Source of the DNA: Ursus arctos
Lineage: Eukaryota > Chordata > Mammalia > Carnivora > Ursidae
Assembly (NCBI RefSeq): GCF_023065955.2
Contig: NW_026622786.1
Location: forward strand, 45,122,938 to 45,186,937
Length of the DNA: 64,000 bases
Reading direction: 5' to 3'
Position 1 is the stretch's first letter; every line of letters begins with the position of its first letter. This document shows, one piece after another, positions 46,430-60,062 of this stretch. The translations under genes and the position numbers were made by a program. The notes under the pieces are model-generated. The model saw nothing but the letters and a program-made list of their open reading frames with translations. It was not told the origin of the DNA and searched no databases.

Positions 46430-47474
46430 TAATGCCATTCTTTATCCTGATAAGTTCTCTTGCTTTGAAGACTGCCCAGTTTAAAGTTAATATAGCTACT
46501 ACTGCTTTCTTTTGATTGATGTCTGCATGATATAGCTTTCTCTATCATTTTATATGTCTTTACCTTTAAAGTGGGTTTCTTGAGGACAACATGTATTGGG
46601 CCTTTTTTTTTTTAAATCTCATCTGATAATCTCTCTTAATTGGTTCATTTGGATCTTTGACATTCATAATGGTTGATATATTTGGATTAATATTTGCAAT
46701 ATCCCTTCTTATTTTCTATTTGTTGCCATTTTTCTTTTTGTCTTCTGTCCTTCACTCTTTTTATGGCTTTTGTAGTTTTAAATAAGCATTGTATATGATT
46801 CCATTTTCTTTTCTTTCGTAGTATATTGGTTATAGTTCTTATTTTACCATTTTTAGTGGTTGCTCTAAAGTTTGCAATCCACATTTATAATTAGTTCAGT
46901 TCCATTTTCAAATAACAGTCTACCCTTCCCAGGTAGTGTAAGTACCTTATAATTAGAAAATAAACCTAATTCTTTTCTTCTGTCTCTTATTTGCTGCATT
47001 AATTTCACTTATATATAAACATTCATGTATGTATGACATATGCCTAAACTTAGATAGATGCATATATCATTTGCTACTAATATTTTGACTAAATTTTATG
47101 TTAGATCATTAAGAATAAGAAAGGATTTTTATTTTATGTACACTGTTTCTTTCCCAGTGTTCTTCCTTGCTTTCTATGATCTGAGTTTCTGAACTATATT
47201 ATATTCCTTTTCTCTAAATAACTTCTTTTAACATTTCTTGTAAGGTAGGTCTACTGGCAACAAATTTCCTCAGTGTTTGTCTATGAAAGTGTTCCTCCTT
47301 CATTTTGAAAGATAATTTCACAGGGTACAGAATTCTAGATTGATGGCTTTTCTTTTTTCTCTCAGTACTTTAAATATTTTATTCCATTCTTTTCTTGCTT
47401 ATATGATTTCTTAAGAGGTGTTGATTTCTATGCAGATGTTTTCCTAGATTTTTTAAAATTAGTTTGTGTTGTTT

Positions 47475-49875
47475 TATATCCATCTTCTGGCTCATCACCC
47501 TTTAGATTTTTCAAGCTTATAGTTTTATACTACAAGCATGGAATAAAAATAAAAGTTGAAAACTGGTGTTTTCACAAAAGCTTTTTAAAATTTTTTGGAC
47601 AGAAATATATAGCCTTCTAAATTTTAGAAAGCAAATACATGTAAAGGATAGAAATTAAGATGTCTTGATTACAAGTGCATCTTTGATTCATTGTTCCAAA
47701 TGACTTTTTATGTTATTTGAAACATGTGGAATATACCACCAAAATGTAATGTTTTAAGGAATCATTTTTTTATGTAAACTTACAAACCAACTAGATTCCA
47801 TTTTCATTTGTCGGGAGATATATAATATTCTAATTGTTCTAGAACTCCTCTCCTTTATTTTTAAAGTACATTTTGTGTGTGATGTAAAATCATGGAAGTC
47901 TTCATCAAAACAGTATTGACTTAATGAATTATTTGGCCAAATAAAAAGTATTTCTTAAAAAATAATTGCTGTGTTTATGATGCACTTAAATATTATTACA
48001 GACATTCTAAACTAAAAATAGTTTGCAACCACAATAGATGTAAAATATTACTAGTTATATTTCATATAGTTAGATTTTTGAAAAAATCTTTATTTTTCCA
48101 CTTTTTTCATGATTTTATTTCATTTGCAGAATCTTAGCAAAGTTTGTGGTAATTCTGGAGTCTAGTGTCCAGAATTCAACTTAATAATGTCATAACTAAT
48201 GCTTACAAAATAAGTTACTATAACATAGATCACCAAACCGAATATTATATTTTAATATACTCTTTACTTAAAATAATAATGTATTTGTATACCTATCATC
48301 TAAATTTCCAGGGACTGAGTGTGATGCCCAGAGGTCAATGCCACAGTCAGCAAAACATTTTTTTTTTGAAAATTTCTTGAAAAGATTTGTTAAATATCCA
48401 TTTGAAAAGTAAATAAACATACAGAATAAGAGTTTTTACTTTCCAGTGTTTAATTTAGATATTCATTAATTATAACCTCATGCATTTACTCTTCATATGT
48501 TTGCCACCATTTTTTTAAATGAAAAAATTGGGAATAAAGGTGAGATTTATAGTTGATGTACATTATAGTTTATAAAGACATGGTTTTCACAGTGTGATTT
48601 AAAATGCATGATAATTTTAAAATTAGTACTTTAGTCAATACAAACTAGGTTAACTGACAATGATACTGATTTCTTTTTAACAACAGGACTTCTTTGAAAT
48701 TGTCATTGGAGTCCTGAAGCTTTATGTAATGTGTTGCTATTCTTAAATTTGCCTTGTGAACATTATATTATTATTTGAACTTGATGATATACACATTTAT
48801 ATGTGCATTTTACAAAGTAATTGTAAAATTATCAAAAATCTAAAAGGAACAAAAGTGCCTGGATTCCTCTTTAATTGTCGTTTTTAAAATTGGCAGTACT
48901 TAGTACACAGGCTTTTAAGTAGGTATAAGAGGAGTTCTCAATTGCAGTGGTTTTCAGCTTGGTGGGTAGTATAATCATCTGGCCCCAAAGCTGCAGAGAT
49001 AAGATTTAAGATGTAGACTAATGGGGCCTGAGAATTTGTGTTATTCTAGTTATACTGATGTGCAATAAAGAATAAGAAATAAAATTAAATGTTGCATGAG
49101 AATCCTTACTTCTTTAAACTGATTGGGTTATGTGACAGACTCTTTAATTGAATAGTTCGAATAACTGAAAAAAAGCTTGTATTTGAATGTAGACTGCTAG
49201 TTCTTAAAAAAGTGGAAATATAGTGTACTACATTTAATCTTATAATTTACTAACTACATATTAATCTTTCCTTTAGATAGCAATAACTTGATCTCATCGA
49301 ATAGTGTTCTACCCTAGAATGTTTTTTAATATTAAGGTTGTTTATACATTGGCAAATAAATACTATCAATGGAGATGAATATTGATGTAACAGAGAACAC
49401 AAATACAAATGATCCTATTATATGAGAAAGATTGATTTTAAGATTATTGCAGAATTCATATCACCAACTAAAAAATCAGTTGACAATGGCTTAAAAAATT
49501 AAACTGTATAAAACAGATCAGTTAATAGGAACCAAAAATGTTTGCAGGCATCTGGGATGAGATTCAGTATTTAAGCATTTCATTAACTCTGAATAACCTA
49601 GCAGATAAGGAAGAAATATACATTGTAGGAACCACAGAGTGTTTGGAGACACTTTTTTCCCCTCTCACTTAAGACTTGAAAAAACAAGTAAAGAGTTGTT
49701 TTTCATTGTAAAAGACCGTTCATATGATCTGGTTAAAGTTAACATTTATAGAATTTCTAGGTATTTATAGAGAGTTATGGGATGAGGTAATAACAAAATG
49801 CTCCCATCCCCAAATATTTGAGAATATAATCAAGTATTATAATATTTTTTATAAATGTACTTACTGAAAATATAT
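47475..49875. other. Unique intron sequence
   Basis: No gene seen. A diverged MER5-type fragment may lie at about 48945-49060 ('gtggttttcagcttggtggg', 'ggggcctgagaatttgtg'). Confidence 0.4.
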
Positions 49876-49879
49876 TTAT

Positions 49880-50820
49880 TACCGATTTATTTTTCTTCTG
49901 CTTACTTTGCATTTAATTTGCTCTTCTTGATTTAGTTTCCCAAGGTGGAAACTTAAATTATTGACTTTGTATCTTCTTTTCTAATATGTGAATTCAATGC
50001 TGTAGATTACTGTCTAAGCCCTGATTTCACTGCAACCCACAAATTTTGATAAGGTGCATTTTCATTTAGCTCAAAATATTTTTGAATTTATTTTGAGCCA
50101 TATGTTATTTAGAAATACATTGTTTAATCTCCATGTATTTTGATATTTTCCAGCTATCTTTCTTTTCTTGTTATCTAGTTTCATTCCACTGTGTTCTGAA
50201 ACAGACATTGTATGCTTTCTGTTCTTTTAAATTTGTTAAGCTATGTTTTATGGCCCAGATTACGTTCTATCTTGGCAAATATTCCATGTAAACTTGAGAA
50301 GAAGGTATAATCTTCTGTTGTTGGATAAAGTAGTAGATTGTGTCAGTTATCCAGTTGACCAATGGTATTGTGGACTTCAACTGTGTCCTTACTGATTTTC
50401 TGCCTGTTGAATCTATTTATTTCTGACAGAGGGATGTTGAAGCTTCCGAATCTAATAGTGGATTCATTGGTGTCTCCTTTTCATTTCTCTCAGTTTTGTC
50501 TCAGGTGCTAATGCTGTTTTTAGGCACATGCGCAATAAGGATTGTTATGTCTTCTTGTAGAATTGTCCTTTTATCATTTGTATTACCCCACCTTATGCCT
50601 GATAATTTTCCTTGCTCTGAAATCTGCTCTGTCTGAACTATTAAAGCTTTTAGCTTTCTTTTGATTAGTGTTAGCATGGTATACCTTTCTCCATTACTTA
50701 ACTTTTTATTTTTTACCTTTTTTAATGTGTGCCACAGAAGAATGAATATTTTTAATTGAAAATTAATTAACATACCATAAAACTCACCCCTTTAAACTGT
50801 ACAATTCAGTGAAAATATTC
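49880..50820 (-). mobile_element. L1M fragment (endonuclease region) plus old L1 3' end
   Basis: 49880-50745 repeats the antisense L1 endonuclease/upstream region also seen at 45.7-46.5 kb ('ctgttcttttaaatttgtta', 'ttcaactgtgtccttactga'). 50750-50820 is an old L1 3' terminus ('cataccataaaactcacccc', 'gtacaattcagtg'). Confidence 0.7.
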
Positions 50821-51059
50821 CTTTTTTTTTTAGTGAAAAATATTTCTAAACAAAAACAATGACTTGGTTATTTATCAACAACTTTTCCTGTGGTTAACTA
50901 TTCTACAGTATCAGTTTTAATGCTTTCATAGTATTCCATTGACTGTATAAAATAGTTTATTTAGTTAATTATACCATTTAAGACATTAAGGATTTTTTGG
51001 TATTAAATGAATATCTATATATACTATCTTTTTTTTCATATCCATCATTTTTATTATAC

Positions 51060-54000
51060 TTTTCAATTGGGGTGTAATTGACACATAATATATTTGTTCC
51101 AGCTATACAGCATAATGATTAGTATTTGTATATATTGTGAAATGATCAGCACAGTTAGTTAACATCCTTCATCATGTGTAGTTACAAAAATTTTTTTTCA
51201 CGTGATGAGAACTTTTAAGATGTACTCTCTAGGAACTCTCAAATATGCAATACGATGTTATTAACCAAAGTCATCAGGCTGTGCATTACCTCCTCTTGAC
51301 CTATTTATTTTATAACTGAAAATTTGTACCATTTGACCTCTTGTCCAATTTTGCCAACCCCTACCCCTGCCTCTGTACCACCAGTCTGTTTGTATATATG
51401 AGTTTGATTTTTTGTTTTTGTCTTCAAATGCTACATATGAATGAGATCATCCAGCACTTGTTTTTCTTTGATTTATTTCACTTGGTATAATGCGATCAGG
51501 GTCCATCTATGTTGTTGCAAATAGCAGGATTTCATTCTTTCTTATGGCTGAATAATACTCCATTTTATGTATATGCCGCATTTTCTTTATCCGTTTATCT
51601 GTGGACACTTAGGCTGCTTACATGTCTTGGCTATAGTAAGTGATGCTAGAATGAATGTGGGGGGGTACATATATCTTTTTGAGTCAGTGTTTTCCTTGTC
51701 TTCAGATAAATATTGAGAAGTAGAATTGTTGGATCATATGGTAGTTGCATTTTTTTTTTTTTGAGGAATCTCCATACCGTTTTCCGCAGTAATCGTACCA
51801 ATTTTCATTCCCATTAGCAGCGCATAAGGGTTCCCTTTTCTCCACATCCTTGCAAACACTTGTTATTTCTTGTCCTTTGGATAATGGCCATTCTAGCAGG
51901 TGTGAAGTGATATCTCATTGTGGTTTTGATTTGTATTTCCCTGAGGATTATTGATGGTGATCATCTCTTCGTGTACCATGTTGGCCATCTGGATGTTTTC
52001 TTTAGGAAATGTCTATTCAGATCCACTGCTCATTTTTAATTGGATTTTATTTTGGTATTGAGTTGTATGAGTTCTGTATATATTTTGGGTATTATCCCCT
52101 TATTACGTATATGATTTGCATACATTTTCTTCCATTCAGTAGCTTGCCTTTTCATTTTTTTGATGGTTTCCTTTGCTGTGCAGAAGCTTCTTAGTTTGAT
52201 GTATTTTTGCGTGATGTATTTTTTGCTTTTGTGTCCTTTGCTTTTTGTGTCAAAACCAAAAATCACCACCAAGGCTATTGTGAAGAAGTGTACTGCCTAT
52301 GTTTTCTTTTTGGAGTTTTAGGTTTTAAGTTCAAGTCTTTATTTCGAGTTAATTTTTGTGTATGGTATAAGATAGTGGTCTAGTTTTATTCTTTTGCATG
52401 TTGCTGTTCCAGTTTTCCTGACAACATTTATTGAGGAAACTCTTCTTTCCTCATTGTATATTCTTGGCTGTTATGTTATAAATCAATTGACCATCTATGT
52501 GTGGGTTTATTTCTGGTCTCTCTATTCCGTTGCATTTAACTATATATTTTTTTAATGCCAATACCATACTGTTTTGATTACTATAGCTTTGTAATGCAGT
52601 TTGAAATTAAGGAGCATAATGCCTCCACCTTTGTTCTTTTTCAAGATTGCTTTGGCTATTTAGGCTTTTTTGTGGTTTTATACGAATTTAGGATTGTTTG
52701 TTATATTTCTGTAAAAAATGCCATTGAAAATTAGCTAGAAATAGTGCTGCATATGTAGATTGCTTTGGGTAGTATGGTCATTTAACAATGTTAATTCTTC
52801 CAGTTCATGAGCATGAAATAGCTTTCCATTTATTTGTTTCTTTTTCAGTTTAATTAATTAATTTAAGCGTATGGGTCTTTTCCTTCCATTGCTAAATTTA
52901 TTCCTAGGTATTCTTTTCTTTTTGATGCTATTTTAAATAGGATTGTTTTATTAAATTCTCTTTCTGATAGTTGATTATTTTCGTTGCTTTTGTTGCCTGC
53001 AGCTATACTGAATTCCCTTATTCACAGTTTTTTGGTGGAGTCTCCAGGGTTTTCTGTGAATAATATGTTATCTGCAAGTAGTGACAAATTTACTTCTTCT
53101 TTCCAATTTGGATGTTTTTTATTTCTTTCTTGCCTAATTACTCTCTAGACTGCTAATACTATGTTGAATAAACGTAGTGAGAGTGGGCATCCTTGTCTTG
53201 TTCCTGGTCTTAGAGGAAAAGCTTTTAGCTTTTACTGTCGTGTATGATGTTATCCGTGGATTTGTCATATATGGCCTTTATTATGTTGAGTTATGTTCTG
53301 TCTATACCCTTTGTTGAAATACTCAGTTTATCATAAATTAATGTTGAATTTTGTCAGGTGCTTTTTCTGCAGCTGTAAAGATTATCATATGATTTTTACC
53401 CTTCATTTTGTCAGTATGGTGTATAATCACATGTATTGGATTGTGGATGTTGATCTATCCTTTATTGCCAGGCATAAATCCCACTTCATTGTGGTGTATG
53501 ATCCTTTTAATGCATTGTTGAACTTAGTTTGTTAATATCTTGTTGAGGATTTTTGCATCTGTGTTCATCAGAGATAATGGTCTATGACTTTTTTTGTAGT
53601 GTCCATCTCTAGTTTTGGTATCAGGATAATGCTGATCACATAAAATGAGTTTGGAATGTTTTCTCCTCTCCTTCTTTAGAAGAGTATAAGAAGGATTGGT
53701 ATTAATTGTTTGAATATTTGGTAGAATTCACCCCATCACTTTACTTTTAATTTATATTTGTCTGTACATTTAAAGTACAATTCCCAGACAATGTATAGTT
53801 GACGTGATTTTTTGATCCACTCTAACTTTGATCCACGATGTCTTTGTGTTGGTGCTTTGACCATTGATGTTTAAAGCGATTATTTCTATAGTTGAATTAA
53901 TATCTACTATATTTGGTACTGTTTTTTATTCATTGCTCTTGTTTGTGTTCCAGTTTTAGCCTTCTACTCTTTTCTGCTTTTTGTGGTTTAATTGAGCATT

Positions 54001-54540
54001 GTATATGATTTCATTTTCTATCTTATCTCAGCATATTTATTTTCTTTTTTTTTCATTTTTTTATTAGTTGCCCTTGAGATTGCAGTAATTGAAGTCCACT
54101 CTCAAATAACATATACTACTTCACATGTGGTGTAAATATCTTTTAATAACAAGATATTTCTAATTCCTCCCTCTTGTTCTTATATCATTGCTGCCATTCA
54201 TTTTATTTATATATATGACTTAAATATACATATTTATGCATAGATAATCAAATACACTTTTGCCATTAGTATTTGAGCAAACTGTTACCCGTTAGATAAA
54301 CTAGGAATAAGAAGAATAAAAGCTTTTTATTTTATCTTCACTTGTTTCTTCCCCACTGCTCTTCTTTTCTTTATATAGATCTGAGTTTCTGAACTATATT
54401 ATTTTCTTTCTAGCAAACTGCTTTTAACATTTCTTGCAAGGCAGATCTATTGGCAACAAATTCCCTCAATTTTTGTTTGTCTGAGGGTCTTTATTTTCCA
54501 TCCACTTTTAAAAGACAATTTCACAGGTCATAGTTTTTTA
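51060..54540 (-). mobile_element. Degraded L1M LINE-1 (minus strand)
   Basis: Antisense 3'UTR from 51.06 kb, then the ORF2 C-terminal end (52272-52036, with [20 protein letters not shown]), RT remnants at 52.9-53.6 kb, and endonuclease-side sequence to about 54.5 kb. Inactive. Contains copy A of the 735-bp duplicated block (51579-52310). Confidence 0.8.
51579..52310. repeat. Duplicated block, copy A
   Basis: Nearly identical to 62042-62781 (about 8 substitutions, one 4-base indel and a poly(T) length change by eye), while the sequence outside both ends differs strongly. Confidence 0.93.
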
Positions 54541-54751
54541 TATTGGCAACCAACGGTTTACTCTGTTTAAATGGGTTCAACTTCTTTAGATTTTACATTA
54601 AATGAGATCATACAGTTTTTGTTTTTTTTCTGACTTATTTCACTTACTATAAACCCTTTAAAATCCATCTATATTGTAGAAGATGGCAGGAGTTCCTTCT
54701 TTCTCATGGCTGAACAATATTCCATTGTGCATGTATGTGTGTATTGTGTAA

Positions 54752-54754
<3 letters not shown>

Positions 54755-54811
<57 letters not shown>
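54755..54811. repeat. (AT)28 microsatellite
   Basis: Uninterrupted AT run of about 57 bases, potentially cruciform-forming and length-unstable. Confidence 0.95.
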
Positions 54812-54812
<1 letters not shown>

Positions 54813-56414
54813 CTATTACATTTATTACATTTTTTTAGCTGTTCATCTGTCAGTGGGCACTTAGGTTGTTTCCATACCTTGGCTGTTGTAAATAATGCTG
54901 TAATGAACATGGGAGGTGCAGATATCTCTACAAGATAATTATTTCATTTCCTTTGGATATAAGCACAAAGTGGAATTGCTAGATCATATGGTAGTCCCAT
55001 TTTTAATTTTTTGAGGAACCCCCATACTATTTTCCATAGTTGCTATATCAGTTCACATTCTTACCAACAGTGCTCAAAGGTTTGTTCCCTCTTCTCCACA
55101 TCTTACCCAATGATATTTCTTGTCTTTTTGAATGTAGAAATTCTACCATGTATGAGGTGGTATCTCATTATGGTTTTGATTTCCATTTCCCTGATGATTA
55201 GTGATGTTGATCATCTTCTTATATATGTGTTGGCCATTTATATATCTTTTTTTGGAAAAAAATAGTGTTCAAGTCCTCTGCCTATTTTAAAATTAGATGA
55301 TGATGATGGTGATGATGATGATTATTGCTACTGATTTGTATGAGTTCCTTTTATATTTGAATATTTAACCCTTATTAGATTAATTGCAAATATTTTCTCC
55401 CATTCCGTAGTTTGCCTCTTCATTTTGTTTATTGTTTCTTTTCTGTGCAGAAGCTTCTTAGTGTGATGTAGCCCTACTTTTTGATTTTTGCTTTTGTTGC
55501 CTTTGATTTTGTTGTCATATCCAAAAATCATTGCTACGACCAGTGTCAAGGAGCTTTTTCCTTATGCTTTCTTCTAGGAGTTTTATGGTTCCCAGTCCTA
55601 TATTTAAGTCTTTTGATTTAATTTTTGAAATAATTTTGAGATTTTTTATAAGGGGATGTAAGAGGTCAGATTTAATTCTTTTTCCAGTGAATATCCAGTT
55701 TTCTCAACACCACTTATTAAAGATATTGTCCTCTCCCCATTGACTTGTCTTTGTTCCTTTGTCAAATATTAGTTGACCATATATGGGTAGGTTTATTTCT
55801 GGGCTCTCTATTCTTTCAAATTGGTCTGTGTACCTGTTTTTATGCCAGTACCATACTCTTTTGATTACTGTGTATTTATAATATGTTTTAAAGTCAGGAA
55901 GTATGAGCCCTCCAGCTTCATTTTCTTTTTCAAGATTGTTTTGCCTAGTTGAGTTTCTTGGGTTGTTGTTGTTATTGTCCCATATGAATTTTAGGATTAT
56001 TTTTCCTGTTTCTTTGAAAAGTGCCATTTGAATTTTAATACGAATTGCTTTGAATCTGTAGATAGCTTAGGATAGAATGGACATTTTAAGAGTATTAACT
56101 GTTCCTGAACACAGGATCTTTCCATTTGTTTGTGTCTTTATTTTCTTTCATTAATGTCTTAGAGATTTCTGTGTACAGATCTTTTACCTCCTTGGATATA
56201 TTTATTCCTTAAGTACTTTATTCTTTTTAATGCTATTATAAGAGGATTGGTTCCTTTACTTCTTTTTCAGATACCTCATTGTTAGTATATATAAAATGAA
56301 ACTGACTTTTGTGTGTTTATTTTGTGCCCTCATCTTTACTGAAATTGTTTATTCTCACATTTTTCATGGATTCTTGAGGATTTTCCATATATAATATCAT
56401 GTTATATGCCAACA

Positions 56415-56492
56415 GTGAATCATGGAACACTACATCAAAAACTAATGATGTACTGTATGGTGATTAACATACCATAATAAAAAAAATAAAAT
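56415..56492 (+). mobile_element. Minimal carnivoran L1 3' end (about 75 bp) nested in L1
   Basis: 'gtgaatcatggaacactaca', 'gatgtactgtatggtgatta' and 'accataataaaaaaaa' form the last 75 bases of the carnivoran L1 plus its A tail, on the plus strand inside a minus-strand L1. Flanking repeats atgttatatgccaacag (56399-56415) and atgttatctgcaaacag (56496-56512) are a 17-base target-site duplication with two mismatches. Confidence 0.8.
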
Positions 56493-57929
56493 AAATATGT
56501 TATCTGCAAACAGAAAATTTACTTCTACCTTTCTTATTTGGATTCCTTTTCTTAACTGATCACTCTAGCTAGGATTTCTAGTCTTATGTTGAACAGGAAT
56601 GGTGAGAGTGGGGACTTTTGCTTTTTTCCTGATCTTAGAAAAGAATCTTTCAACCTTTCACCATTGAATAGAATGTTAGCTGTTGACTTGCCATATATGG
56701 CCTTTGTTATGTTGAATTGTAATCCTTTTATACCCTCTTTGTTTAGAATTTTCATCTGTAAGGATTTGATTCATCAAATGCTTTTTTCTGCATCTATTGA
56801 GATGATCATATGATTTTTGTCTTTTGTACCATTAATAAGATACATTGTACTGATCGATCTGTGTTGTTGAACCATTCTTGCATCCCAGGGATAAATCCCA
56901 CTTGATCATGGTATTTGATTTTTTTTAAAATGCTGTTGAATTTGATTTGCTAGAATTTTGTACAGAAATTTTGCATGTATATTCATTAGGGATATTGGCT
57001 TGTATTTTTCTTTTTTCTAGTACCCTTATCTGCCTTTGGTATCAGGGTAATGATGGTCTTATAAAATGAGTTTTGGAAGTGTTTTATCCTGTTCAACTAT
57101 TTGGAAGAGTTTGAAAAGGACTGGCATTCATTCTTCTTTAAATGTTTGATAGAATTTGCCAATTAATCTCTCTGTCACTGACTTTTCTTTGTTGGGAGGT
57201 TTTTAATTATTGATTCAATCTTCTTACTAGTAATTAGTCTGTTCAGATGTTCTTTTTTCTTTAGGAATAGGTCTTAGTAGACTGTATGTTTCTAGGAATT
57301 TATCCATTTCTCCTAGGTTGTTTAATTTGTTGGTGTATAATTGTTCATAGTATTCTCATAATTCCTTGTATTTCTTTGATATCAGTACAATGTCCTCTCT
57401 TTAATTTCTAACTTTATTTATTTGGGTCCTCCTTTATTTTTAGTGGTGATTGTTGTTCAATCTAGCTAAAGGTGGCCAATTTTGTTTATTCTTTCAAAAC
57501 CCAACCCTTAGTTTTGTTGATCTTTTCTTATTTTCTTTATTTCCTTTATTTCTGCTCTGATCTTTTTAATTTCCTTTGTTCTGCTAACTTGGGTATAGTT
57601 TATTGTTTTTTCTCTAGTTCCTAGAGGTAAGAAGTTAGCTTTTTTGAGATTTTTTTTAATGTATGCATTTATCACCATAAGATTCCTGGTTAGAATTGCT
57701 TTTGCTGCATTCTGTATGTGTTGGGATGTTTTTTTGGATTTTTTCATTTGTTTCCTTTTTCCAATTTTCAGTTTGTTTTCGTTTTTCAGTTTTCAGTTGT
57801 TTCCAGTTTTTTTTTTAATTTCACTTTGATTTCTTCTTTGACCCATTGATTATTCAGGAATAGAAGTCTTAAAATTTTCTTCCTCTAAATTTACTATTTC
57901 TCTGAGGAAAGTAAAAAAAAAAAAAAAAG

Positions 57930-58060
57930 AAGCCATATTTATTGAAAGATGATTCAGTTCTAGGTCCCATGCTAAACTATGAAAACTACAAAACAAGTGC
58001 CCTCCTGACCTCAGGGTGTATGTAATTTAATTGGAAAGACAACATTTAAATTATATAACA
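57930..58060 (+). mobile_element. Ancient L2/MIR-type fragment after a poly(A) run
   Basis: 'ccatatttattgaaagatga', 'taggtcccatgctaaacta' and 'gtgccctcctgacctcaggg' follow the layout of old L2/MIR-type repeats. A 16-base A run at 57912-57928 separates it from the L1. Confidence 0.4.
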
Positions 58061-59294
58061 TATAAATATATAATTTCTAAATTGGGGATATAGGCATGGT
58101 ACAGGAATGTAAATGACTAAGAGTTAATTAGACAATGATTTGCTGAAGAGAATTACACCAAGAGAGAAGTATGACATCCTTAAATAGCAGGGTTCAGCAT
58201 AGCAAAGTTCAGCATATTTCATTAAGAATCCATTATTGTTAACTGTTTAGACTTCTAATTATTTAATTAAAAATTAATATTTCAGCAATTCAATTTTACT
58301 TCACCACATAGTTAATTTTATTGTTTTCATGGAGTTTACATTTAAACATAAAATAATTAGGCAACCTAGATTTTTTTGAAATTCTGAAGCCATGAAATTT
58401 TAGTTCCCAAATCATTTTGGTATTTAATATTGCAGAAGATTTTTTAATATGTCTTTAATTGACATCTTTGTAATTAAAACTAGGAAGTAGTTGTCCAAAA
58501 TGAATAAAATGATATTCAATTAAGAACTGTCATGAAGATTATCTCAAATTTGGATTTGTATGACTTAATAATTTCTTCCTTAGAATATATGTCTTAGCTG
58601 TAAGAAAAAATTTTCAAGTGAGGCAATAATACTAATCATACTAACTCAGTAGGTATTATTTAAAAAATTATTTTGAACATATTTAGGCATTTTGAGGAAG
58701 AGGGCAATGTTATCTTATGTTTCATTATCAATTAACTTCACAAAACAGTGTTGGTGATTGTCACCGAGTAAGTAAGAAGGTTGATCAATTAATAGCTAAA
58801 GATAGAATGCTTAAGCAATTGTACAGCCTTTCATTTAGTCAGATTATCTAGTATGTCTGAGATCAATAAAGGAAATGGAAAAAAATTCTACTTTTGAGTA
58901 ATACCAGTGGTAGATTATTGACATCATGTTCAAGTGACATACAAATCACATTAATACAGAAAAGTTTAAAATAAAAATCTTTCATTGCTTGTGATAAGTT
59001 TAAAGACAGTAACTATACTCAGTAACACTATTTAGAATCCCCAAAAATAAATGCTAGGAGGATTATATCTTCTACAAAGAAATATCAGAATAAACTATTA
59101 GAGATGGAATAATCTGTGTGAACAATGGATGCTTGAAATAATAGTTTATCTATGTGTCACTGTCTGTACACACACATGTACCAGTGCATTGACAAAAGGT
59201 GTCAAGTCAGCTTCAGCTTTATGTGAGGAAATGGGATCTCTCTGCTGTTCCATGTTGATGTGTTTTGTTTATCCAGAGATTTTGCTATGAGCTA

Positions 59295-59490
59295 TGATCT
59301 AAAACACTTTAACTTTAGTTAATAATAATGCATTAAGATTGGATCATAAATTATAATAAATATACAACACTAATGCAAGATGTTAATAGGGGGAACTGAC
59401 GGTGAGCGTGTATATGGGATCTCTGTGTACTGTCAATTTTTCTGTAAACCTAAACAGCTCTAAAAAAATTAAGTCTACTAATAATTTTAA
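59295..59490 (+). mobile_element. L1MA 3' end, plus strand
   Basis: 'taatgcaagatgttaatagg', 'gtatatgggatctctgtgta' and 'ctgtaaacctaaacagctct' are the L1MA 3' terminus. One of very few L1 fragments here in the same sense as LRRIQ3. Confidence 0.7.
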
Positions 59491-59904
59491 AAAATCACTT
59501 GGCTAAAAAAAGAAAGGAAAAAGTAGTTTGGTATATGACTCTCACTTTGCAGATTTCTGACAGAATTGCTATTGACTCAAAAATTGGATTCTATAGCTGA
59601 AACTTTTGAGCACCCCATTGTCTTGAAACATCCTGATTTATGCCCGAGATATGGTCTCTCATAAACCCCTGTTATAAACAAGAGTTTGCCTGTATTAGGC
59701 CAAAATGGAAAAAATAGGTTTTTGAGAGGAGTGCCTGAGGAAAGACTTAAGGTCTTTTCTAAATAGGGATCCCAAATGACGGGATACCTTTTATACATTG
59801 CCTTTCATTTCAGGAGTTATAGACCTTGATAAGTTTGTAAAGATTTTTTCACATCTGTTTATTTTATGTCAGGGTCTTTATATTTGGAAAACTGTTTTAC
59901 TTGT

Positions 59905-60062
59905 ACTTTAAGGCTAGTCTTTCTCAAGGTGTCTATGACTTACCCAGGTGCATGCTCAATTACAGATTCCTTGGCCCGCTGATAATGTAGATATGATATG
60001 TGGCCTAGGAATCTGCTTTCTGTTGAATTCCTTAGGTGGTACTTAAGAGTTTGAAGATTACA
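59905..60062 (+). mobile_element. MER5-type DNA transposon remnant
   Basis: 'ctttctcaaggtgtctatga', 'attacagattccttggccc', 'cctaggaatctgctttct' and 'aagagtttgaagatta' match the MER5 pattern, diverged. Confidence 0.5.

Larger units (their letters stand above)
41590..47470 (-). mobile_element. Long degraded L1M LINE-1 (minus strand)
   Basis: Nearly full antisense layout. Old 3' end at 41.6-41.7 kb and 42.3-42.6 kb; ORF2 C-terminus at 43187-43002 ([20 protein letters not shown]); RT region with the active-site neighbourhood LFTDDMIIYIENPK near 44.37 kb, where the usual FADD is FTDD; endonuclease-RT linker at 45684-45394 (WFFGKINIDKPLARQRKK); endonuclease/upstream region to 47.47 kb. Full of stops and interrupted by two CAN-SINEs and a TG-rich expansion. 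Inactive. 41.7-42.2 kb is not clearly L1. Confidence 0.85.
54545..57900 (-). mobile_element. Degraded L1MA-type LINE-1 (minus strand)
   Basis: Antisense 3' part at 54.55-55.3 kb with an (AT)n expansion; ORF2 C-terminus at 56027-55704 (ILKFIWDNN, EAGGLILPDFKTYYK, RIESPEINLPIYGQLIFDKG); RT palm remnant at 56755-56552 (KAIYGKSTANILFNGERLKD, SPLSPFLFNI); linker at 57747-57508. Broken by stops. A 75-bp L1 3' end is inserted at 56.4 kb. Confidence 0.85.

Noticed and set aside
41590..57900. Possible active LINE-1 with intact ORFs
   Set aside because: The longest L1-derived frames are about 107 codons; stops and frameshifts are everywhere and the RT motif is altered.
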